Assembly (NCBI GenBank): GCA_037974665.1
Contig: CM075775.1
Coordinates: forward strand, 33,361,732-33,425,731
Origin: Ehretia macrophylla
Lineage: Eukaryota > Streptophyta > Magnoliopsida > Boraginales > Ehretiaceae
Direction: 5' to 3'
DNA length: 64,000 bases
The notes under the pieces were generated by a model that worked only from the letters and a program-made list of their open reading frames with translations, had not been told where the DNA came from and made no database searches. Shown one piece after another: positions 46,229 through 55,597 of this stretch. A program made the translations under genes and the position numbers. Within the stretch, counting starts at the first letter, position 1, and the number at the start of each line of letters is the position of its first letter.

Positions 46229-47646
46229 GGGGAAATTTCACAAATAGTCCCTATTATTATTTATTCATGTCAGTTTAGTCCTTATTATTTTATTTGTCAC
46301 AATTTAGTCTCTATTATTTATAAAAAAATCTCAATTTCATCCCTGCCGTCAAATAAGGGGTTAAATCTAACGGTTTCGGGGGTTTTTTTAGAATTATAAC
46401 AATAAAAGTTCAATTTGATCCCTATTATTTTAAAAAAGTTTTAAATAAATCCCCAATATTTTGAAATAATTTCAAGTAAGTCCTCAATGATTTAAAATAG
46501 TTTCAAATAAATCCTCAATATTTTGAAAAAGTTTCATTTAAGTCCTTAATTTTTTTAAAAAGTTTCCTATATGTCCTCAATGTTTCAACAGAATTTCAAA
46601 TAAGTCCTCAATGTTATAAAAAGTTTCAAATAAGTCCTCAATATTTTAAAAATGTTTAAAATAAATCTTCAATGTTTTAAAAAGGTTTCAATTAAGTCCT
46701 TCCTGTTCTATAAAGTTTGAAATAAATCCTTAGAGTCCCCCATCTCTTTAACACACACGGTTTGGGTGGTTAACAAGGAGAAAATAGACTTGTCTCAATG
46801 GATTTTGCCCAAAAAATTTAGTCGAGTTAGCTTCTGACTAATCAGTGATAGATAACTAAGATAGCGCCTGCGAAACCAAATTCAAATTTGTCAAAACCAA
46901 AATTGGGGAAGTCACAATACGTAAATAAAGAGGCAAAATAAGGACATAATATACATTACCAACTACAGACCTTTAGCATTTTTCATTTGAATACTTGTTA
47001 TGAAAACAATCATAAACACCTCAACACTCATCTAAAATGATGTTTGTTCATCCTTAATCCAAAAAAAAGCATAATAATAATATCATCAAAGCTATCAGTC
47101 ATAAAAGCCTGTCATAATCTCATAACATGTCATAAACAAAAAGTCATTAAATATGGTTAAAGTCATTACATTGAGGATTTATTTTAAATATTTTTAAAAC
47201 ATTGAGGACTTATTTAAAACTTTTTATAACATTGAGGACTTATTTAAAATTATGTTAAAACATTAAGGACATATATGAAACTTTTTTAAAACATTAAGGA
47301 CTTAAATGAACCTTTTTCAAAATATTGATGATTTATTTGAAACTATTTTAAATCATTGAGGACTTACTTGAAACTGTTTCAAAACATTGATGATTTATTT
47401 AAAACTTTTTTAAAACAATAGGGATCAAATTGAACTTTTATTGGTATATTTCAAAAATGCTCCCGAAACCATGGTCACGTGCACCGCAGCTGACCAACTT
47501 TCTGTTAGATTTAAACGCTTATTTGACAGCAGGAATGAAATTAGAATTTTTTTGTAAATAATAAAAACTAAATTAAGACAAATAAAATAATAAGAACTAA
47601 ACTTAGATAAATGGATAACAATAGAAACTATTTGTGAAATTTTCCC
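46229..47646. mobile_element. 1.42-kb foldback element with 9-bp target duplication
   Basis: Flanked by an exact 9-bp repeat TTATCTCAA (46220-46228, 47647-47655); the single copy is in unit 4 near 58222. The left end GGGGAAATTTCACAAATAG is mirrored by CTATTTGTGAAATTTTCCC. The inverted repeat continues for about 500 bp per arm, and each arm is a ladder of roughly 30-bp degenerate repeats around GTCCTCAATGTTTTAAAA. The unpaired middle (about 46740-47160) is non-coding. The 9-bp duplication suggests a Mutator-like transposase in trans. No transposase ORF. Confidence 0.85.
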
Positions 47647-47655
47647 TTATCTCAA

Positions 47656-48276
47656 CGTTAAATTTTGTAAGATTTGTTAATGGAAGTGAAATGGTAGGGA
47701 GTCAATCGATCAGTATCTTCTTATGCACGTGCTTGACTTCTAAGCATCAAATATCGTCCTTTCGCAGGAATATTGATATCATCTGATAAAAGTAAGACCA
47801 CGTGCTGACCAAGATAAAATATAAAAATAAGGGCAAATTAGATAAATAATCTCTATTGTTTATAAATTTTAAATAAATAATCTCTATTATTTTAAAAGTC
47901 ACGCGGTTAGTTTTTATTATTTGTAAAAATTTCACCAATAATTTTTATTATTTTAAAAGTCACTCAATTAGTCCTTATTGTTTGTAAAAATCTATCCATC
48001 ACTGATAAATGAATATAATAAACTCATCTACTACGCCCAAGTTTGAGGGACGTGTTGAAGACAAAAATGAATATGATAAACCCTCTACTACGCCCAAGCT
48101 TGAAAATCTCAAGTTTAGGGACAAAACTATTATTGTACGCTTAAATAATAACTACTTAGACTTTAAATTTACTAACTTAAAATGATTAGTCCAAAGTATA
48201 CCCAAAAAATACAAGTATAAACTACACAGTTTACAATTGTCTCACCGATGTGAGAAATTACAGGAAGCATCAGGCT
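47656..48276. other. End of unit 3, no gene
   Basis: 47656-47830 matches 58226-58400 of unit 4. At about 47833-47990 there is a degenerate stretch with the same TTTTATTATTTTAAAAGTCAC-type rungs as the foldback element, probably an old relative. 48000-48276 resembles 60620-60830 (words AAGTATAAACT and CGATGTGAGA). Confidence 0.55.
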
Positions 48277-49800
48277 TGAGCATTTTATTTCACCCACCCA
48301 AAAAGCAAAAAGAAACACCAAGGTCTGTTTGGTTGTGGAGAAGTGAAATGCTTATATAAATATTCTCAAAGAAATTGATAAACAGTTAATACTCCAACCG
48401 ACATTTAGGGCTTCCCACGTGGCTAATTTGAAGGGCACCTCCCAATACAACACTAGAATTCAAATCAGTCAATGATCAAACACAAGAATCAAGATTAAAT
48501 GACGACACGTGATGGTATCCCCCACTCGATGCAACCAATCTCTCAAAGTTTAATACATATCACTAAGCTATATGATTAAATAACGAAACATGATGGTATC
48601 CCTTGATACACCCAATTTCTCAAAATTTAATGCTTATCACTAAGTTATATGCAATTATGTATCCTCCGCTCGATGCACTCAATCTTTCAAAGTTTAATGC
48701 ATATCACTAAATTATATGATCATGTGCCCTACGTTTTCTCATTCAGTCTATTCATTTTCGTCTTCACAAATGTGCAATGTAGGGGGGACTTTTCAAAAAG
48801 AATATATATTTTATTAGTGATACTTTATTTTCAAGCTTTTTCCCTAGAACTCCTTAGAACCCGCCCTTCTTTATATCTACTGTCTTGTGCATTGGCTTGA
48901 GTGATAAAGGCGGGTAAAAGTCCAAAACAGGCATCACAAAAGACATATCACATTTAAAAAACACATTCGGTTGGGAGGAAATATAAATTCTTCTGAAAAT
49001 GTTTTCTCCAAATTGGATTGCGTTAGGTAACTTATATAAGATAGTTTTTCACTAATTTTTTAAGAATTTTAGAGAATTTATTTTTCAATATATATTTTGA
49101 ATAATTAGAAATATTATGTTTTGGTGCATGCTTTAGATCATCTCAAAAAGCTTCTCTATTTTGGCCAAAATAAGAGAGTAAAGAGATATTTTTGGTCTCG
49201 AACAACCTTCCTAAAGGGTTCTCTATTTTAAAGAGCTCTTAAACTTTTTAATTTGACTCTCCAAATGTAGAACTAGAGCCAGATTTTGTTCCCTATTTAT
49301 TTTAAATTTCTCAAATATGAGTAATGTTAGATGTTACTCTATTTGTATCACCTAAATATCATCTCATATGTATATGCGTAATATATTTATTGTTAAGTCC
49401 AGAAATCTAAATATTTTTGTAAATCAATAATAATTAATTTATCAATAAATTCATATCTTGTTAAAAAATTAGGTGCTTCAAAAATTATTAATTTTAAAGA
49501 AATTAGACTGTATGGGGTTATCAATTCGTCTTCGCTAGAATTTTTTATGCTAGTCATAGATGTTATAATGTATCCATGTGCGGCAAGTGTATTATTTAAC
49601 AAAATAGTCTTCTTCTGTGTACCAAGATCACGGGACAACTCATTGTACAAAACCCATGTTACACGTGAATTTGGGAAGATTTCAGCCTACTTTGTATATT
49701 TATTATAGCAGCCTTTTATGAATGAAGAAACCTTTGAGAAATCAATTGATGCAGAAAATTGACCATTATATATATATAACTTAAACTGTTACACAATTAT
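48277..49800 (+). repeat. Distal 5' flank of unit 4
   Basis: Duplicate of 1-1548, from TGAGCATTTTATTTCACCC. Near 48500-48720 a short piece (CTCAAAGTTTAATGCATATC) is triplicated relative to unit 1, and about 95 bp after 48786 are missing. No gene. Confidence 0.8.
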
Positions 49801-50720
49801 ATTCACTACCTCAAATGAAGGTGGAGTTTAATTTTTTTTAGTGTTGCACTTGAATAATTTTAATATTTTAAGTGTGTGGCAATGAGTTTTGAACTCATGA
49901 CCTCTTGGTTTTTAGGCTCTGATACCATGTTAAGTAACTACCTTGGTACCTAGACTCGGATAACATCTTAAGTTATCACCTCATCTAAAATATTAAGTTG
50001 TTTGAGAGAGATTTATTACATTAGTTATTGTCTTCAACATACTCATGACATCTTTGTACTTTCTGATACCATGTTAAATTACTAGCAATATTTTAAATAC
50101 GTAGCAGTGAGTTTTAAACCCAAGAGCTCTTGGTATCTAAGCTCTGAGACCTATGTTAAATTACCACATCATCTAAAAATTTAAGTTAAGAAGTGAAATA
50201 TTGTATTATTTATTATATTTAACATACTTCCACAAGTGCAAGTAGAGTTAACTTCTAAACCTTACACTTTGAACAAAACTTTGCGCTAGTTTTGTTGGTT
50301 TCTTTTGTCAAACTTAACATTCAAGAACCCTGCAGTCATAACACTAACCCTCTACCACCATGTCTGCCATCTCCATCTCTACAACCACTACAACCTCCAC
50401 ATCCGCCATATACAACTATAAATCTTGCACTTCAATAATTTTCATATTTTTAAATTTATGGCGGTAAGTTAGAGTTAGTTTTTAAACTTTGTACTTGTAT
50501 AATTTTCATATTTTTAAATTTATGGCGGTAAGTTAGAGTTAGTTTTTAAACTTTGTACTTGTACAATTTTAATATTTTTAAATTAATGGCGGTGAATTTT
50601 GAACTCAGCATTTTTTGGTACTTAGTTGCTAATACAAAGTTAAATGACCACCTCATTTAAAACTTTAAACTGTTAGAAAGGGGTTTTGTTATATTATTTA
50701 TTATTTTCAACAAAACTTTA
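49801..50720 (-). repeat. TRIM-like array, unit 4
   Basis: The fullest version of the array before a gene copy, with primer-site words TCTGATACCATG (minus-strand PBS) at 49919 and 50067 and LTR-end words TCTTCAACATAC. A ~60-bp internal block around GGCGGTAAGTTAGAGTTAG is duplicated at 50458-50560 relative to unit 1. Non-coding. Confidence 0.6.
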
Positions 50721-51336
50721 GACAAATTTTTTTATAAAATCTTATAACACAAATTTCACTTGTGAAGTTAAGATTATATTCTAAATATATAACGTGAATA
50801 GTAGTTCAATGATTTTTTTTTTTTATAATAGAAGTCAAAATTATCGTTTAAACTAAATTTTTTTAATTACAACAGGTTATTACTAGACCACACACCCAAC
50901 TCTTAGTTTAGTTCAATGTTTGTTATTATACAATCAAGAAAAATAAGATGAATTTGCAACCTCATCAAGTCAAAATACCTTAAAGCTTATTCACCATTCC
51001 ATTCAACAAAAGACAAATTTTATTATCCCAATTCTTTCAATAATTTTAACCTCTTTATTATATTGGGCAAATAAAGTTGACTGGTCTTTAGTTGAATTCC
51101 AACTTTACATCTGAATTATCATGTAGTGCGGTTGATTGCAAGACCCATACTTGAGACTTGAGAGCATCGAAGCCCAATGGGACTTGAGACTCAATAATAA
51201 GTGTCAACGACTCCAATATGTGTGCCGTAATGAGATATAAAATGAACTTTCCTAGTTATCAAGAATTAATTGAATATAGCAGCAAGCCAGAGTTGACAAC
51301 GTCGTCATGGCTGACCCATATGCCTCTGAGACGGTG
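50721..51336 (+). other. Proximal 5' flank of copy 4
   Basis: Similar to the other units but with a private insertion near 51240-51275 (AACTTTCCTAGTTATCAAG). It retains the block deleted in unit 1. Confidence 0.7.
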
Positions 51337-51345
51337 TATAAATTA
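51337..51345 (+). promoter_or_regulatory. TATA-like box of copy 4
   Basis: TATAAATTA, the best TATA match among the copies, 138 bp upstream of the ATG. It predicts a 5' leader of roughly 100 bases rich in CAA and CCT words. Confidence 0.65.
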
Positions 51346-51474
51346 GCCAGCATGCTAACCCTTTTCCTCACCCTCTCCTCAGTTTCCTAACACAAACAAC
51401 AATCCATCACCTTTCTAATAACATTCCAAAATTTCTAAGGTTTAATCTCCGCACCTCAACATTTTTCATTCCCA

Positions 51475-52422
51475 ATGAGTTCGAAACAAGCAAGTTTTTC
51501 GAAGTCAGGAAAATCTCAGAACAAGAGTAAGCGTCCGTCCTGGATCGATCTATATTTGCCCGAGAAAGCTCGGCCTTATGCCCACCTCGCAAGATTAGAT
51601 AAGCCTATAGGCAGCTGGCTACTCGCTTGGCCGGCTTTCTGGACCGTTGCTATGGCAGCGAATCCAGGAAGCCTGCCGAGTATAAAGTTATTGGCAATAT
51701 TCGGCTGGTGGGCTGTTCTGATACGAGGTGCAGGATGTACTATTAATGATTACTTTGATCGAGATTTTGATAAGAAGGTTGAGCGTACGAAATCCAGGCC
51801 ACTTGCCAGTGGTGCTTTGACACCAGGGCAAGGACTTTGGTGGCTTGGATTTCAATTGGTTTTCGGTCTAGGCATTTTTCATCAAGTGAATAGCTTGACT
51901 CTCATATTGGCCATTATACATATTCCATTGGTCTTTGCATATCCTCTCATGAAAAGGATAACATATTGGCCTCAAGCTTTTCTTGGTGTGATGATTAGCT
52001 GGGGAGCTTTACTAGGTTCGACTTCCATTAATGGAAGCATTGATCCTATTGTTGCATATCCACTTTACATTTCTAGTTTTTTTTGGACACTTGTTTATGA
52101 TACTATATATGCACATCAAGATAAAGAAGACGATGAAAAAGCTGGTGTGAAATCCACAGCCTTGAGGTTTGCAGATTCAACAAGAGAATGGACTAGTGGG
52201 TTTGGAATTGCATGCATTGGTGCTCTTGTTGTTGGTGGACTGTGTGCAAATATTGGATGGCTATATTTTGTGTCTGTGGCAATTGCAGCTTGCCATTTAG
52301 CTTGGCAGATTTGGACAGTTGATCTCTCATCCCCTATTGATTGTGGCAAGAAATTTGTTTCTAACCAAGTGCTTGGTGCTATAATTTTCGGTGGCATTCT
52401 ACTCGGAAGACTCGTTCCATAG
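51475..52422 (+). CDS. 4-hydroxybenzoate polyprenyl/geranyl transferase, copy 4 (intact gene and promoter)
   Basis: A 315-residue UbiA-family prenyltransferase with the start, both Asp-rich motifs (N91-D92..D95..D99 and D209..D216..D219-D220), RPLASG and YPLMKR all in place. Single exon. The short basic N-terminus (SSKQASFSKSGKSQNKSK) is not an obvious mitochondrial presequence and is far shorter than in plant ubiquinone-pathway PPTs. It probably prenylates 4-hydroxybenzoate; NDYFDRDFD rather than the NDLLDRD-type motif of ubiquinone PPTs favours a specialised geranyltransferase, but this rests on memory of the family. Of the copies in the window it is the only one with no visible lesion in ORF or core promoter. 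Its last residues (GRLVP) differ from the other copies. Confidence 0.92.
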   Translation: MSSKQASFSKSGKSQNKSKRPSWIDLYLPEKARPYAHLARLDKPIGSWLLAWPAFWTVAMAANPGSLPSIKLLAIFGWWAVLIRGAGCTINDYFDRDFDKKVERTKSRPLASGALTPGQGLWWLGFQLVFGLGIFHQVNSLTLILAIIHIPLVFAYPLMKRITYWPQAFLGVMISWGALLGSTSINGSIDPIVAYPLYISSFFWTLVYDTIYAHQDKEDDEKAGVKSTALRFADSTREWTSGFGIACIGALVVGGLCANIGWLYFVSVAIAACHLAWQIWTVDLSSPIDCGKKFVSNQVLGAIIFGGILLGRLVP

Positions 52423-52742
52423 AATGTAGTACTAAGTGGTATAAAACAAAAAAGACGCGTAATTCCTTTCCCATTTTTTGAAGATGATCAGGTTGAAGAT
52501 GCTCGAAGATTTGTGGCTTCTTTTTTATTTGTTTTTTGGGTTGTTTGTTGTAATTCCTTTAATCATGTATAATTTTCTCTCGTTGAGCATGAATATGGTT
52601 TGACCATGCGGGAGTGGCTAAATCATTTCCTACTCAAATAGGGTTGTTTTTTTGTTTCTTTTTGTTTCTTGTTTTTTTTCACCTTCGTTTCTTCGGTGTG
52701 TCTGGTCTATGAACTCCCCTATCTACTTTTCATTCTATGAAA
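52423..52742. other. 3' flank of copy 4, possible long 3' UTR
   Basis: Matches 30415-30563 plus 40371-40520 of unit 3. An A-rich tract lies at 52443-52454. The segment includes TGAACTCCCCTATCTAC and ends near TTCTATGAAA, where the MITE is inserted. No ORF. Confidence 0.65.
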
Positions 52743-53225
52743 GGGAAAATTCACATTTAGTCCATATTATTTACAAAATGTCTTAATTTAATCTATATTA
52801 TTTAAAATATCTTAATTTAGTCCCTATTATTTTACCAAAAGTTTTAATTTTGTCTCTATTATTTAAAATGTCTCACTTTAATCTCTATTACTTCTCAAAA
52901 AGTTTTAATTTCAACCATATTATTTTTAAAAAGTTTTAATTTCGTCCTATTATTTTTTTAAAGTTTCAAATTCATCCCTATTATTCAAGGACTAAATTAA
53001 TTTTTTTTGAAAAATAATAAGGACAAATTTAAAACTTTTTGAAAACAATAGGGACAAAATTAAAACTTTTAAGAAACAATAAGGACGGAATTGAGAAACT
53101 TTAAACAATAGGGACGAAATTAAAACTTTTAGAGAAACAATAGGGACTAAATTGAGACATTTTAAACAATACAGACTAAACTGAAATTTTTTACAAACAA
53201 TAGGGACTAAATGTGAGATTTTCCC
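52743..53225. mobile_element. 483-bp MITE, relative of the foldback element
   Basis: Flanked by TTCTATGAAA on both sides (52733-52742, 53226-53235); unit 3 has the single copy near 40513. The ends are GGGAAAATTCACATTTAGTC and the reverse complement of GACTAAATGTGAGATTTTCCC. Both halves consist of rungs such as TAGTCCCTATTATTT and AACAATAGGGACTAAATTG. It is non-coding and folds into one long hairpin. End sequence and duplication size link it to 46229-47646. Confidence 0.85.
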
Positions 53226-53235
53226 TTCTATGAAA

Positions 53236-53375
53236 TATAAAATGTTTAATTTGTAAAAAAAGTGGATTTAATTTTTTTTTTAATTATTTGTTGCATTCTA
53301 AATCAACTACTAATTTGAGTTATGAAATATTGTTATTGTAGCAATATTGTAACCTTTAATTTTATGTTAAAAAAT
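53236..53375. other. 3' flank of copy 4 continued
   Basis: Resumes the shared flank (GCATTCTAAATCAACTAC) and stops at the next insertion. Confidence 0.6.
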
Positions 53376-54630
53376 GATATGGTATAAAATCCCAACCTTG
53401 GACACAATTACCAAAATACCCCTGAGAAGATTTACCTAGTTGAGGTCCATTTAGAGATCCTTCCCAAGGTCCCGATAACTCAAAGCCCGAGGCCTACCAA
53501 CCCGAGACCTACCAAACCGAGGTTGAGATAAAAACTCGATTTGAAGCCTCCCGAAGTCCAACGCCAGGGCAGTTATTATCTACTCCGATATATAAATCTA
53601 AGGTCGGGCTCTTGGAATGCCCTATAGACCTCGGAGAGATAGTTACAACAGAGTATGCCCAAGAGATTTGTAGACCACTTTAGTAGTAGGACACGTGGCA
53701 GTCTCTAGTAACTTAAGAACTAGTATAAATATAAGAGCCTTATTCCAAGAAAGATAACCAATATTGGGCACACATGCCCTATATTCTCTTTCTCTTTCTC
53801 CTCTTTTCTTTCTTTTGCTCATATGCAATTTGGGCTCCCGAACTGACTTGAGTGTTAGAATAGGCTCTCGGGGTCCCTTGTTTTGTAGGTTATTTGCCGT
53901 CGAAGCAAGAGATTCGCAGCCGGAGCAAGAATGCAAGCTGATCTGGCAGAATCATGAGCTCATCTGCCTCTTCACCAGATTTTTAACTTAATAGGTTTAT
54001 TGATATGGGATAAAATCCCGACCCTGGACACAATTACCAAAATACCCCTCAGAAGATTCACCTGACTAAGGTCCATTTAGAGATCCTTCCCGAGGTCCCG
54101 GTAACCTGAGGCCCGAGGCCTACCAAACTAAGGTTGAGGTCAAAACTCAACCTCAAGCCTCTTGAAGCCCGAGGTCGGAGCAGTCATTATCTACTCTAGT
54201 ATATAAATCCAAGGTTGAGCTCTCGGAATGCCCCATAGACCTCAAAGAGACAATTATAACAAAGTACGCCCAAGAGGCTTGTAGACCACTTTAGTAGAAG
54301 GACTCATGGCAATCTCTAATAACTTAGGGAATAGTATAAATATAAGAGCATTATTCTAAGAAAGGTAACCAATATTAGGCACACATTTCCTACATTCTCT
54401 CTCTCTTTCTTTTGCTCATATGCAATTAAGGCTCTCGAACTGACTTGAACATCGGAGTAAGCACTTAGGATGCAACCCGGGGACCCTTGTTTTGCAGGTT
54501 ATTTGTTGCCAAAGCAAGAGATTCACTACTGAAGCAAAAGATTCGTAGTCGAAGCAAGAATGCGAACTGATCTTGCGGAATCATGAGGTTATCCACCCTT
54601 TCACCATATTTTTACCTTAACCAATAATAT
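53376..54630 (+). repeat. Two LTR-like repeats in direct tandem (~625 bp each)
   Basis: The segment at about 53377-53998 recurs at about 54003-54626. Both start GATATGG, continue AAAATCCC and GACACAATTACCAAAATACCCC, contain AGTATAAATATAAGAGC (TATA-like, 53728 and 54332) and end near CACCA-ATTTTTA-CTTAA. The TATA box followed by a leader and a T-rich end resembles a plant LTR, but no primer site or internal region separates the copies. It lies inside the copy 4 3' flank and is absent from the other units. Clear target repeats were not found. Confidence 0.6.
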
Positions 54631-54661
54631 AAATAGGATGTTACCCTTTTTCAATAAAAGA

Positions 54662-55468
54662 TGTTAAGATAACTGGGTTTCTATCTTAAAACCAATTGAT
54701 GCCAAATGGAGTAGCCCAGAATCTTCTAAGGTGGTCTTAGAGTTTTTGATTTTCTGATGTGGGAAGTTATATTCTAACACTCTTCCTCACGTGTGACCTG
54801 ATTTGAGAGGAGTCACACGTGGAAGATTGAACATGCGTGGACCTAATTTTGAGAAAGGTCACACTTGGAAGATTGAACACGTGTGGTAGATAACACATGT
54901 GGAAGATTGAAGAACATGTGGACCTAACTTTTTGAGATATATCACACATGGAAGATTGAACAGACGTGTTTAAATTGTTAGAGAGGGGTTTTGTTAAGAT
55001 AACTGAGTTTCCATCTTAAAACCAATTAGTGCCAAGTGGAGTAGCCCAAGATCTTATGGGGTAGTCTTAGAGTTTTTGATTTTCTGATTTGAGAAGTTAT
55101 ATTCTAACACTTCCCCTCACATGTGACCTGATTTGAGAGGAGTCACACGTGGAAGATTGAAAAACATGTGGATCTAATTTTTTGAGATGAGTCACACATA
55201 GAAGATTGAGCAGACGTAGTAGATAACACGTGGAAGATTGAAGATACATGAAACATGACACACGTGAAAAATTGAACATAAGTGGACCTGATTTAAGATA
55301 GGTCCCATGCGAATGAATATGACTAGACCAAGGGCCCAACTCTGATACCATGTTAAGATAACTGAGTTTCTATTTTAAAATTAATTGGTGTCAAGTGGAG
55401 TATCTCAAAATTTTATAAAGTAGTTTTAGAGTTTCTAATTTTTCGATGTAAAAAGTTATATTCTAACA
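54662..55468 (-). mobile_element. TRIM element with three 118-bp LTRs
   Basis: LTRs of exactly 118 bp lie at 54662-54779, 54992-55109 and 55351-55468; on the minus strand each starts TGTTAGAATATAACTT and ends TTAACA. The primer site TGGTATCAGAG is next to the right-hand LTR (minus strand, 55340-55350), and GTGAGGGGAAG polypurine words precede the middle one. The whole is flanked by an exact 5-bp repeat AAAGA (54657-54661, 55469-55473). Internal parts are non-coding and contain several copies of CACGTGGAAGATTGA. The three-LTR form probably arose by recombination between LTRs. Confidence 0.85.
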
Positions 55469-55473
55469 AAAGA

Positions 55474-55551
55474 AACTAGAGTGATTGGGGAAAAAACAAA
55501 TATTGTTTTCAGTGTGCAATTTCTAAGCCACTCTATCTCTCCATAGGATGT
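55474..55551. other. 3' flank of copy 4, last part
   Basis: Shared flank sequence (CTAAGCCACTCTATCTCTCC), which in the other units runs on into the region of the LINE site but here stops at the ghost copy. Confidence 0.6.
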
Positions 55552-55597
55552 AGACTCTTTCCATATAATGTAGTACTAAGTGGTAAAAAAAAAAAAG
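55552..55597 (+). pseudogene. Ghost of a fifth prenyltransferase copy (3' stub)
   Basis: AGACTCTTTCCATATAATG at 55552 matches the last codons, stop region and start of the 3' flank of the gene (AGACTCTTTCCATAGAATG in copy 3), followed by TAGTACTAAGTGGTA and an A-rich tract. The rest of the gene is missing and the sequence before it is the 3' flank of copy 4. After it a second 3' flank begins. The stop codon TAG has become TAT. It marks a deletion or unequal crossover. Confidence 0.75.

Noticed and set aside
46229-47646. CRISPR-like array of ~30-bp repeats
   Set aside because: The repeats are degenerate, arranged as inverted arms, in plant DNA, with a 9-bp target duplication; this is a foldback transposon.
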